Source of the DNA: Salticus scenicus
Lineage: Eukaryota; Arthropoda; Arachnida; Araneae; Salticidae
Length of the DNA: 64,000 nt
NCBI GenBank assembly: GCA_963930645.1
Contig: OZ005650.1
Span: forward strand, 228,986,188 to 229,050,187
Reading direction: 5' to 3'
In this document: one piece after another, positions 54,894 through 64,000 of the stretch
Position numbering within the stretch: the stretch's first letter is position 1
How the letters are laid out: each line of letters opens with the position of its first letter
Program-made: the position numbers and the translations under genes
Notes under the pieces: model-generated
Told to the model about the DNA's origin: nothing
The model's input: the letters and a program-made list of their open reading frames with translations, nothing else
Database searches by the model: none

Positions 54894-55775
54894 AAGTTCG
54901 CTGGAAGGCTGCTATTTCTGACACTGCTCCTTGCAACCAGGGCGTTCCTCAGGGCAGCGTTCTTTCCCCGCTTCTTTTTATTTTTTATATGCTGGATATT
55001 GTGGAGACGCTGGAAGACGGGGTTCGCATGATCGTCTACGCGGACGACCTCTTTATCTATGTCACGGGTCCGGATGCTACCCAGGCTCGGAGAAAACTCC
55101 AAGATACCCTTTTGCGCGTTACCTGCTGGTGTTCCTCGAATGCGCTGAGTATTGCCCCTGCCAAGTGTTCGGCAATCCACTTTTCTCGCTGCAGGGACCA
55201 GGGGGCTCCGTTCACCCTTCGGGGCGTGGAGATGCCTTGGGGTTCCCCGATAAAAATCTTAGGTGTCTGGTTCTCTCGCACTTTGTGTTTCACCCCTCAC
55301 TTCACTGCTATCAAGTGCAAAGCCCAGCGCCGGCTGAACTACTTAAAGGCTATCACGGGCCGCTCCCGTGGTATTAATAGTTCCCACATGCTAAAGATTG
55401 TCAATTCCATCATCCGAAGCATTCTAGAATATGGTGCTCCTCTGTTCTATGACTCTCCTGTTTCGGCTTTGAATACCCTTGAGGTCAGTTACAACGCTGC
55501 CCTCAGATTGGCTACCGGTCTTCCTAAATGCACCCCTATCCCCGTTCTCCGTCGGGAAGCCGGGGTACCTAGTGTATCCAGTCGCCTCCTCCTCCTCACA
55601 AAGATGTTTCTTCTCCGCCTCCTCGCCTCCCCTCCTGGACTGCGCCTTAGTGAAGCTGCTCATGCTGCTCTTGCCCAGCCTGCTCCGTTGTGGAAGTGGT
55701 GGGTACCGTTACAAGAGATACAATCCCAGGTGGGCTGTCCCCTCTCGTATATTATCCGTCTCTGCTGGCCTCCCC
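54894..55775 (+). pseudogene. LINE ORF2, reverse transcriptase palm/thumb
   Basis: This frame holds NQGVPQGSVLSPLLFIFYML (motif B) and VYADDLFIYV with the Y-A-D-D catalytic box. The thumb region (SCRDQ..FTLRG then ILGVWFSRTL) and KIVNSIIRSILEYGAPLF follow. All polymerase residues are present. The frame fails in the run of C at about 55770-55778. Confidence 0.88.
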
Positions 55776-56724
55776 CCCATGCTGTGCCCAGTTTCGGGTG
55801 ATTTCGAACGGTCTCGATTTTCAGTGTCCGGACTTCCCGGCTCTTACTAAAGTTCACGCCTGGCATCAATGGTTTTCCTCTCTCCCCCCCTGCTCTTTCG
55901 TAGCCACCGACGCTTCGAAAGACGGTGCTAAAACCGCCATCGCTGCTGTAGATCCTGTCAGTAACACTTCTTTTGCAACCTTGGTTCCTCACGATAACTC
56001 GGTGTTCACTGCCGAGGCTCTGGCGGTATATCTTGCTCTCTCTACTCTTCCATTTTCTCATCCGAACATTGTCATCCTGTCTGATAGTCTGTCGGTGCTT
56101 CGTGCCCTTGAGGACTGGTCTATTCTTTCGCCAAAGGTGATCCTACTGCTGATCTCCCAAATCCAGAAGCTTAACGCTCGCGGCTATCATATCACCTTTG
56201 TCTGGTGCCCAGGTCATTGTGGTATTCCTCCCAACGAACTTGCAGACTCCCGTGCCAAAAATGGGCCATATCTATGCGCCCCTTTCCTTCGTATAGCCCC
56301 AGAAGATCTCCGATCTCAGGTCCGGAAGACCTGGAAGGTTGAGCAAGAATATTCTTGGATAAGCTGCGACTACGCGATCTCTCTCCCCTTCCTCCTTCCT
56401 GACAGGTCCTTCCCCAGCTGGGTCCCGTCTCGCAAAATGGATGTTCTGATGGCTCGTTGGAGGTCAAAAACTATTCTAACCAATCAACGCCTCCATAGGA
56501 TGAACCTCACCTTTTCCCCTCTCTGTAACTTCTGCTACGATTTGGAAACTCCCGAACACATCTTGCTTCATTGCTCCAAGCTCTCTACCCCTCGCCACAA
56601 TTTGTTCAATGCTCTTCATCTGGGCCCTAACCCGTCGTATGGCGACGTTATCTTGGCTGCCTTCGGTTCGAAAGGGTCGCTAGCGCATCTGATCCTCTTC
56701 TCTCGTCTAGCTTTCTCGTCCTAA
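55770..56724 (+). pseudogene. LINE ORF2, RNase H domain and C-terminal cysteine motif
   Basis: The frame contains the four RNase H acidic sites: FVATDASKDGAKTAIA (D), FTAEALAVYLAL (E), VILSDSLSVLRAL (D) and PGHCGIPPNELADSRAK (H and D). Near the end is the CCHC-like CNFCYDLETPEHILLHC typical of non-LTR polymerases. It ends with TAA at 56722-56724, just before the 3' UTR. The domain removes the RNA strand during copying. Confidence 0.9.
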
Positions 56725-56827
56725 CTTAACATTGTTTTGGCTTGCGTATTTGGATTTTTCGAGATGAAGCTGTCCCTTGGGACATAGCACAAATCTCAGT
56801 ATTCCCCTACCTACCTACCTACCTACC

Positions 56828-56839
56828 TAATGAATTTTG
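56828..56839 (+). repeat. Right target site duplication of the LINE
   Basis: TAATGAATTTTG. Its first bases overlap the CTAC/CTA tail, so the exact border may shift by two or three bases. Confidence 0.88.
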
Positions 56840-56842
56840 AAA

Positions 56843-56884
56843 ATGCCGAAATATTGCGCGGCTTTTAAGTGTTCTAATAAATAA
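56843..56884 (+). pseudogene. THAP zinc-finger fragment, copy 2
   Basis: ATG then PKYCAAFKCSNK matches the first residues of a THAP domain (two zinc-ligand cysteines). A stop TAA follows. The LINE inserted only about 16 bp before this start codon. Confidence 0.6.
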
Positions 56885-57940
56885 ATGAAAAGAAATGGGG
56901 TAGGTTCCATAAATAAGTTATATTCAAGTAATTTATGAAAAATATAATTTTTATAATCAGTTGCTTTGTTATTATTATGAGATAATTACTGTTTTCATAT
57001 TTAATGGAATACTTTTTTTAAATTTTCTGAATTTTTTTTTTAATGAAGCTAGGAAAACTAGTATGTTGTGGCCACCACATGGCTTTCTTCCATATATAAT
57101 CCTATACAAATTTACGCAATAGAGTTCTAACAACCACGTGACTTTCTTCTTAGCAACCGTACTTTGCTCAAGGACAACGATAATTTTTTCATGCTTTTGG
57201 AAGCATAGTAGTCGAATTTTTTTATGCTTTTGCAAATACATTTACAACACTGTGTTACAATAAATTTGTAACACTATTCCGCATTGATAAACTGGGTCAG
57301 TGAGGTCAACTGTCCCTCAGCAAACATGCTCGTGACGTCATCTGTTAGGACTCTATACAAATAATTTATTAAATTATAATTTATTAAAATTATTTTTCAT
57401 GATGAATGCAGACGATTTTAATATCAAAGAAGTATAATAATAATAAATGCCGAAAGAAAGACAGTTTTGTTGAGGTGAGACATGAGTATACTAGAGTATA
57501 GTAAAAAAAAACGAAAAGGAAAACGAAAAGAAAGAAAAAAGGGTATCTGGAGTTTTTCATTCTCTTTTAGTGCATAAATTTTATTTGCTAAATTACCTAT
57601 GTGTATTCCCGTGTATATTCACTAGGGGAAATACATCCATAAGAGAGTAAATGGCCGTCTTTTCCTGATTAAAAAAGGTATCACTTTTCCCCTCTCAATC
57701 ATCAATCTACGTCTTATTACTATGTCTATGATTAAAATTCGGCAATTGCAACTTTGTAACAAATTTATAAAAAATATAATTTTTATAATCAGCTGCTTTG
57801 CTTTGTTATTATTATGAAATAATTACCGTCTTCATATTTAACGGAATGTTTTTTTTCCCCTAAATCTTAATATTTATAAGATTTTATATATAGGATATGG
57901 AATTCATGTAATATGGAATGTTTAAAATTCTTTTAAATAC
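56885..57940. other. Repeat-rich DNA between LINE and first mariner copy
   Basis: It contains a direct repeat (56939-57030 and 57773-57860, shared ATAATTTTTATAATCAG and TTATTATTATGA), a partial R1k copy (57366-57540) and block C (57530-57730). Block C returns in the same orientation at 63155-63345 (TATTTGCTAAATTA, GTATATTCACT). A minus-strand ORF at 56975-57241 has no recognisable family. Confidence 0.55.
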
Positions 57941-57942
57941 AT

Positions 57943-58870
57943 TGGGTGAGTGCAAAAGATTTTATTACCCACAAAGAAGAGCAAATAAACGCAAAATGAA
58001 CAGTACCTATTATAGTGCATAATTCCCATTGCTATCTATGACCTCTTGCAATCTTTCTGATGCGAGATGAATAACCTCGGCGGTAAAATTTCGACGGTTT
58101 CGAGTGAAAAAGTCTTGGTTAGCAGTTTTCACAGCATCAAGATCATCAAAGACTTTCTGACTGAAGGAATTGTTCAACGCACGAAATAGGTGATAGTCAG
58201 TTGGTGCCAAGTCAGGAGAATAAGGAAGATGAGGTAAAACCTCCCAATCAAAGCCCAGTAACTTTTGGCGAGTGATGGCAACAGCACGTGGCTTGGCGTT
58301 ATCGTGATAAAGTTTAACACCGCGACGATTGGTGAGACCTGGCCGCTTTGATACCAAATTTGAATGTAGCCTGTCTAATTGTAGACAGTAGACGGCAGCA
58401 TTGATGGTTTGGATGAGTGGCAGGACCTCCCAGTGAACTATTCTCTTCACATCCCACATCCCACCACACACTCAATAACACTTTCTTGGGATGAAGTTCA
58501 GCTTTCGAAGTCGATGCAAGCAGATCAGAAGGGCGACACACAGTCCTACGACGCTTTACTTTACTTACGGTACATAATCTGACAGCTTCTGTCTCCTTCC
58601 TTAAATTTACGAAACCATCGACGACATGTGCTTTCGTCTATTGCATCCTCCTCATAAACTTGACGAACATCGTGACATGCTGCGACTGCCGTACTCTTTT
58701 TATCGAACTCGTATAACAAACAATGTCTTATATGCTCCTTCTCGCCTTCCATGTTACACCCTGTGATATTTTTTTTTTTTTTTGAGATAATTAACTTTGT
58801 GAGACACGATGCATCTATGTGAGACATCCACACGTTTGATTGGTCGACGATTTGCGTCATTACAATGTCA
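57943..58870 (-). mobile_element. Mariner transposon, copy 1, internally deleted
   Basis: The left terminal repeat starts TGGGTGAGTGCAAAAG. The same tip, inverted, ends the second copy at 63044. The coding region on the minus strand has the N-terminal and C-terminal parts of a mariner transposase with the middle missing. The right terminal repeat is not present where expected; instead block B (58840-58995) follows, so this end was rearranged. Confidence 0.75.
58010..58752 (-). pseudogene. Mariner transposase, copy 1 (middle missing)
   Basis: From ATG 58752 the N-terminal helix-turn-helix region reads HIRHCLLYEFDKKS, then ESTCRRWFRKFKEGDRSC. A deletion removes the linker and first catalytic aspartate. 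Frames 58541-58314 and 58471-58010 supply HPKKVLLSVWWDV, GVKLYHDNAKPRAV (second D) and LPYSPDLAPTDYHLFRAL (third D, DD34D type). At least one frameshift remains. It is not functional. Confidence 0.85.
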
Positions 58871-58995
58871 TGTGTGACATCAGTTGAGATAATAAATAAA
58901 ATCGTTTAAGTGTTCTTGTCCAAATTAAGAAAGCAACTGACTTTTAATTACTTAAAAAAAAAAGTTTCTGAAAAAAAAATCGCAAGGCACTTACG
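58840..58995 (-). repeat. Block B, inverted relative to 62014-62170
   Basis: From GGTCGACGATTTGCGTCATT to TCGCAAGGCAC this is the reverse complement of 62014-62170, with small differences. It adjoins the transposase N-terminal side in both mariner copies. Confidence 0.8.
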
Positions 58996-59084
58996 TACAT
59001 GAAAGGTTTTATACGTACTTGTAAACTATATATAATGGGATACACATTGGCTCATAAGAGTTAAGTTAGTGCAGTAAATCTAGA

Positions 59085-59525
59085 ACACAGCTCATACATG
59101 CTGCACATTTTCTTTTTACTTTGTTCTTCAAATATGCTGATAACATTCACAAACAACCACTATAAACCTGATTTTCGAATTCAGAAGTTATCAAAACGTT
59201 CAAATATATTAAAAATACCATTTCAAAAATTCGATCAAAAAACAACACTTTCTCTGGATGCATGGGTAAGAGAAAATAAAAAAGAAATGGGAAGAAAGAA
59301 AGAAGAAGAAAATATTACAATATTTTAAAACTTAAAGATATTTTCCCTTAAGAAAAAGGGGCCTACCAGCAGCCGAGCAGTTCTGCGTTCAAAACTGATA
59401 GACGTGAGTTGCCGGCCTCAAACCCAGGTCGCGCTCGTCGGCCTAGCATTCGGACTTTTCCGTGGTTTTCTCCAAAACGTGCGTAAATATGGACTTGGAC
59501 CTCTTAGAAAAACCTCGAGGACATT
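59085..59525 (+). repeat. Block A, direct copy of 61585-62013
   Basis: It runs from TTTTCTTTTTACTTTGTTCTTC through CTTCAAATATGCTGATAACAT, ATGGGTAAGAGAAAATAAAA and the first part of a SINE-like unit to AAAAACCTCGAGGA. The left part is a diverged R1k-type end. In the second copy it breaks off exactly at CTCGAGGA and joins block B. Confidence 0.85.
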
Positions 59526-59600
59526 CCCCCTCGAGCCTGGGACCCTAGTGCGATCAATTGGCCTTTAATCTCCACACCCAACCCAACCCTACCCATTAGA
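59400..59600 (+). repeat. SINE-like repeat, most complete copy
   Basis: Landmarks are CTCAAACCCAGGTCGCGCTC, GTGGTTTTCTCCAAAACGTG, ACATTCCCCCTCGAGCCTGG and CAATTGGCCTTTAATC, and it ends in a CCCAACCCAACCC-type tail. A B-box-like GGGTTTGAG lies on the minus strand near 59417-59425. Four copies occur in the window. A tRNA-derived origin is plausible but not shown. Confidence 0.55.
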
Positions 59601-59929
59601 AAAAGAGGGGGTATTAATAAACTTTTCGCTGTTTACTTCCTTATGTTAACTAAAATATGCCTGTCCTTTACACATAGCATTCAGGGTATATGTACCGCGC
59701 CCTACTCTTGTTCCACTGTTGTAAAGGTTATTTTTAATTACTAGCAAAAAAAAAAAAAGTTGCACTTTGGGAGTGCCGACAGAAGTGAAAACGTGAACAA
59801 TTACGTGTGTATTTCTTGAATCGTCAGGAAATATTTTATTGTGTAGGAAATACTTTTAAATGAAGTGTTTTTTTATTCATTAATATAAACTACTACTACA
59901 AAAATTATATTACAATTTTATTTAATGCG

Positions 59930-60355
59930 CTAACTGCAATAGAGACAGTGTCCGGAGATGAGAGAAGTCGTGTAGAGCCGCACCAGATTGTAAAAACGTG
60001 AGAAAAATGGCGGCTTTGGCCTTTCTCACAGTTTTGTGAGGTCTAACTGGAATAGAGACAGTGTCCGGAAATGAGAGAAGTCGTGAAGAGCCGCACCAGA
60101 TTGTAAAAACGTGAGAGAAATGGCGGCTTTGGCCTTTATCACGTTTCTGTGAAGTCTAACTGCAACGTTTCCGGCTGCAATCTTTAAGAGACTGTGGCCG
60201 GAGATGAGAGAAGTCGTGTAAAGCCGCACCAGATTATAAAAACGTGAGAAAAATGGCGGCTTTGGCCTTTCTCACGGTTTTGTGAGGTCTAACTGCAATA
60301 GAGACAGTGCTCGGAGATGAGAGAAGTCGTGTAGAGCCGCACCAGATTTTAAAAC
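59930..60355. repeat. Short tandem satellite, ~112-134-bp units, about 3.5 copies
   Basis: Units recur with GAGACAGTG(T/C)(C/T)CGGAGATGAGAGAAGTCGTG starting near 59942, 60055, 60189 and 60301, each with AAAATGGCGGCTTTGGCC. The middle unit is longer by about 20 bp. The units are GC-richer than the flanks. Confidence 0.88.
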
Positions 60356-60429
60356 AATGTACAGTATATAATTACTAATACTTCACATTAGCAAGTTAAT
60401 TGTATGATACATTATTTGTATCATACAAG

Positions 60430-60590
60430 GATGGAAAGCGTTTCGATGACGCGAATTCAATGATTTTTGTTCACCCAAAATTTTTCACTTCAAATGGAAA
60501 GCGTCAGCTGACGATGACGGGAGTTCAAAGATTTTTCTTCACCCAAAAGTGCTCAGCGCGCTTAAAGAAGTTTTCACTTCAAAAAAAAAA
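60430..60590 (+). repeat. Tandem pair, ~64-bp unit
   Basis: ATGGAAAGCGT, then GATGACG, then AGATTTTT(G/C)TTCACCCAAAA and TTTTCACTTCAAA occur twice (60430-60496; 60496-60580), with insertions in the second. Open frames across it are probably incidental. Confidence 0.65.
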
Positions 60591-60599
60591 AAAAAATGT

Positions 60600-61584
60600 T
60601 TTCGAAGAATTGAAAGAATGAAACGTTCTGGTATAAGTATCTTTACTGCATGCTTTAATGCAGACATTTTCCCGGATATACGACAAATCACTAATCGGAA
60701 AAAATGGGATATCTCAGATTTCAAACGCAAAGCACCCGACCTGAAAACTGCGATGTTCAACTAGGTCTTCGTGATCTATTCTTCCGCAATTCGGACGTGT
60801 AGCCTCCATTGATACAAAAAAAAAAAAAAAAAAAAAAAAAAATTATAGGCTGAAAGTTAAGCAATATTTTGAGATTTTTCAGGGCCAAATTATGTACCGT
60901 ATAATTTTTTGTACTATTCTATCATTTGTTTAGAAGAATGTTCATTGTCATCATATGTACCTTCTCACCGTTTTTTCCTGAAGAATTAAAATTTAGAACC
61001 AATAACGCAAATTTTCCTGTTCATTTGGCCCATAGCGTACATAATTTGGCAGTTGGCCCACCCGGCGATCGCCGGGTAGCCAGAGGGGACAGTCCGCCCC
61101 TAAATATACGCAGTGAATCAAATTAATTACCGAACAGATGACATTATGAATACATTTAATCATGGCGATCAAATTAGTTATGCTGATTTAATTTTCTATA
61201 GCTACAAATTAAAAAGAGGCCTATCCTTATCAAAACATATCAACATATTGCAAAATAGTTTTATATTTTAAATCACTGAAAAATAAATAAATAAAAACAT
61301 TAAAACCCTAAGCCTAGATTTAGTAACAGATATAAAATTCTGCACAAACCAGAATTTAATTTCGTACAACAGGACTTATTTTAAACTAATGTTCCATATA
61401 AAGGTATGCAATGACTGTGTTTCTTTCACTAGCATCGGTTATTGTATTCATTTCTTAAAATTTCTTTGGTATAGCTTTAGAATAGGAGCCCCTTAGTGGC
61501 TCTTAAATTTTTGTTATTATTTTGGCGATAAACTAAAATGGCCATCGTAATTGCGTTTCTAAAAATCTTGGTAAGAAACGTGCG
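60600..61584. other. No gene seen
   Basis: The stretch has a long A run (60816-60842) and an 18-bp palindrome ACCCGGCGATCGCCGGGT (61058-61075), which lies in a GC-rich scrap that looks like a transposon end (GAGGGGACAGTCCGCCCC). Otherwise it is AT-rich. Short ORFs here resemble nothing known to me. Confidence 0.5.
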
Positions 61585-62013
61585 AGACATTTTCTTTTTA
61601 CTTTGTTCTTCAAATATGCTGATAACATACACAGACAACCACAGAACAACCACTATAAACTTGATTTTCGGATTCAGAAGACATCAAAACGTTCAAATAT
61701 ATTAAAAATACCATTTCAAGAATTCGATCAAAAAACAACACATTCTCTGGATGCATGGGTAAGAGAAAATAAAAAAGAAATGGGAAGAAAGAAAGAAGAA
61801 AATATTACAATATTTTAAAACTGAAAGATATTTTCCCTTAAGAAAAAGGGGCCTACTATCAGCCGAGCAGTTCTGCGCTCAAAGCTGACAGACGTGAGTT
61901 GCCGGGCTCAAACCCAGGTCTCGCTCGTCGGCCTAGCATTCGGACTTTTCCGTGGTTGTCTCCAAAACGTGCGTAAATATGGACTAGGACCTCTTAGAAA
62001 AACCTCGAGGAGT
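61585..62013 (+). repeat. Block A, second copy
   Basis: Direct copy of 59085-59525, very similar (GCTGATAACATACACAGACAACC here). It ends abruptly inside the SINE-like unit at AAAACCTCGAGGA, where block B begins. Confidence 0.85.
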
Positions 62014-63044
62014 GCCTTGCGATTTTTTTTTTTTCAGAAACTTTTTTTTTTTTTTAAGTAATTAAAATTCAGTTGCGTTCTTAATTTGGACAAGAACACA
62101 TAAACGATTTTATTTATTATGTCAACTGATGTCACACGTGACATTGTAATGACGCAAATCGCCGACCAATCAAACGTATGGATGCCTCACATAGATTCAT
62201 CGTGTCTCACAAAGTTAATCATCTCAAAAAAAAAAAAATATATATCAGAGGGTTACACATGGAAGGCGAGAAGAAGCATATAAGACATTGTTTGTTGACA
62301 CTCAATAACACCTTCTTGGGATGAAGTTCAGCTTTCGAAGTCGATGCAAGCGGATCAGAAGGGCGACACACAGTCCTATGACGCTTTACGTTACGGTACA
62401 TAACCCACTTCTCATCTCCTGTCACAATTCGTGTCAAGTCAAGAGTCGGTCATTTTGGTACCGGGAAAGCAAGGAAACACAGGTGTGGCGATTTGATCAT
62501 CCCGTTGATTAGCTGTCAGTTTATGCGGAACCCAATGACCCAATTTTCTCGTAAAACCCAACTTAACCAGCCGTCTCTCGACCGTTATCCGGTGTACTGT
62601 ACGTTGAAGGTCTCCACTAATTCTTGCCCGGTTGGGTTCGGGTAATTCCTTATGGCTTGGTCAATATCGTCGTCTCCAACGTGTGATGGCCGTCCACTCC
62701 TATCCTGATCTTGGCAGCTTCTGTCTCCTTCCCTAAATTTACGAAACCATCGACGACATGTGCTTTCGTCTATTGCATCCTCCCCATAAACTTGACAAAC
62801 ATCGCGACATGCTACGGCTCCCGTACTCTTTTTATCGAACTCGTATAACAAACAATGTCTTATACGCTCCTTCTCTGATATATATATATTTTAGATGATT
62901 AACTTTGTGAGACACGATGCATCTATGTGAGGCATCCACACGTTTGATTGGTCGACGATTTGCGTCATTACAATATCATGTGTCATGTCAATTCCATTGC
63001 AAATCTGCATATCCAAAAATGGGTAGAACTTTCGCACTCACCCA
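62014..63044. mobile_element. Mariner transposon, copy 2, internally inverted
   Basis: 62014-62297 is a 5' part in plus orientation (block B, then the transposase start at ATG 62259). From about 62299 the sequence switches to minus orientation, with the middle and N-terminal parts of the gene up to 62851 and the terminal repeat ending at 63044 (reverse complement TGGGTGAGTGCGAAAG). Two transposase N-termini thus face each other and the C-terminal catalytic part is gone. Confidence 0.78.
62299..62851 (-). pseudogene. Mariner transposase, copy 2 (C-terminus missing)
   Basis: Frame 62851-62585 gives LLYEFDKKSTGAVACRDVCQ, ESTCRRWFRKFREGDRSC and the linker SGRPSHVGDDDIDQAIRNYP with the second helix-turn-helix. 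Frame 62437-62219 gives TRIVTGDEKWVMY, with the first catalytic D, and HPKKVLLSV. The remaining two catalytic aspartates are lost at the inversion point. Confidence 0.82.
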
Positions 63045-64000
63045 TTAGCTACCAGCGGCGCTGGTGAAACTCGCTAGTTTTAATGTTTGAAAAACTTTAA
63101 TTAAAGGAAAAGTGTAATAAAGTCAAATATTTTTTATTACTTTATTAAAGAAAGAGAAAGAAAGAAAAATGAGTATCTGCAGTTTCTCATTCACCTTAAG
63201 TACATAAATTATTCATAAATTTTATTTGCTAAATTATCCGTGTATATTCACTCGGAGAAAGACAGCCATTAGACGGGACTTTTCTCCGAGCGAAAAGGAA
63301 TTACTTTTTTCCAATCCATGTCTTATTGCTATACCTATGCTTGTAACCAAAGAAAAATTTTGTTCCCTGGAAACTTCATTTTACATGTTATGTCTCATTT
63401 TTAATATTGCTTAGGTAGGGTGACTAGTTTTTACGATACAAAATAAAGGCCAGTTATGCGATGTTCTTATTTTCATGAGAAAAAGGAGGCCAAATTCCTT
63501 TAAAAATAAGGACATTTCTGGGAACAAAATTTTCTTAAAAATTAGTACAAATCACAGATTATTGTACAGATAGGACAGTGAAGCTAAAATGCGAATTGGA
63601 ACGATAGTAGCACTAGCACCACTACTCTCTAGTGTCAACAAAGGAGTACTAAGAACTTCCACATGTGTTAGGTCTACTTGAATAGTATATTTGAACAAGA
63701 AATCTGGAGTAACTCCACCCGAATTTCCGAACATTGAGTAATTAACAGTTTTGTAGATAAAGTAAAGAAAGAGGAGTTGTTAAACAAAAAAATGAGAGAA
63801 AACCATAATAGAGTGTTTGAGTATTTTTCTCCCTATATTACACGATGTTTTATTTAACGTTACTGAACTTTGAGCCCATAGATCATAATGATAAAGAATT
63901 TTTCTTTGTGTCCCTGTGAAAACCTACAAATGCTAGATTCACCAAAATGCTTATAGTTAGTTCAACAGTGATTTATAATATTCATATAAATTTTCAGCTC
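63045..64000. other. Block C copy and a satellite-core fragment, no gene
   Basis: 63155-63345 repeats block C. 63420-63760 has a minus-strand ORF (63552-63734) of unknown kind, next to GGGTGACTAG, which may be a transposon end. 63873-63935 (CCCATAGATCATAATGATAA, then GTGTCCCTGTG) is one diverged unit of the satellite core seen at 30840-32250. Nothing else is recognised. Confidence 0.5.

Larger units (their letters stand above)
51588..56827 (+). mobile_element. I/Jockey-type non-LTR retrotransposon with RNase H, full length
   Basis: The 5.24-kb element lies between 12-bp duplications. It has a GC-rich 5' UTR, ORF1 with three zinc knuckles, ORF2 with endonuclease, reverse transcriptase and RNase H, and a CTAC tetranucleotide tail (56807-56828). 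GC content and codon use differ sharply from the surrounding AT-rich DNA. ORF1 is intact; ORF2 carries three frameshifts, two of them in runs of C. The RNase H domain and knuckle-bearing ORF1 place it in the I/Loa/Jockey group. Confidence 0.93.

Overview
This is eukaryotic nuclear DNA. It is strongly AT-rich, has spliceosomal introns of 1 to 10 kb, animal gene families and a dense, layered load of transposable elements. The gene types (TAF1A, a claudin-like tetraspan) and the element mix (Tc1/mariner, hAT-like, BEL/Pao, Penelope-like, an I/Jockey-type LINE with RNase H, THAP-domain fragments) fit an arthropod genome, probably a chelicerate such as a spider. The species assignment is inference only.

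Two host genes can be assembled exon by exon. (1) Plus strand, 1116-18438: the last five coding exons of a TAF1A-like gene (TBP-associated factor of the RNA polymerase I SL1/TIF-IB complex). All four junctions agree in phase; the 5' part lies upstream of the window. (2) Minus strand, 41340 down to 24344: a complete three-exon coding region of 217 aa for a claudin/PMP22-type four-pass membrane protein, probably with a further non-coding 5' exon near 47575. The genes converge tail to tail across about 5.9 kb.

The introns hold most of the mobile DNA. The TAF1A introns carry a Penelope-like 3' end (about 2440-2700, minus), a decayed BEL/Pao retrotransposon (about 6360-11420) interrupted by a Tc1-like transposon (8599-9998, TA duplication) and a Penelope-like element (10215-11320, 12-bp direct repeats), a mariner-like relic (13574-14175), foldback MITEs and a perfect hairpin (16224-16336). 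The claudin introns hold hAT-like elements with exact 7-8 bp target duplications (24679-25712; 27172-28947), an inverted repeat whose arms contain a tRNA-derived segment (25745-27168), a 173-bp satellite (30840-32250) and TIR elements at 35592-36532 and 40491-40728. Between 41862 and 46945 lies a four-component nest: a TIR element that received a palindromic Penelope-like insertion (43361-44526) and a hAT-like element (44996-46759), which itself received a MITE (46297-46576).

From 48 kb to the end is mobile DNA and repeats: THAP-domain fragments, a ~1 kb TIR family (19369-20315 and 50141-51189), a full-length LINE (51588-56827) between 12-bp duplications with intact ORF1 and frameshifted ORF2, and a rearranged cluster (57.3-63.4 kb) containing two broken mariner copies, SINE-like units and a short satellite. 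I see no CRISPR array, rRNA gene or operon. The most notable observations are the palindromic Penelope-like insertion with 3' ends facing outward on both sides, hammerhead-like motifs just downstream of two different Penelope-like endonuclease fragments, and satellite units that share a core with a dispersed transposon.
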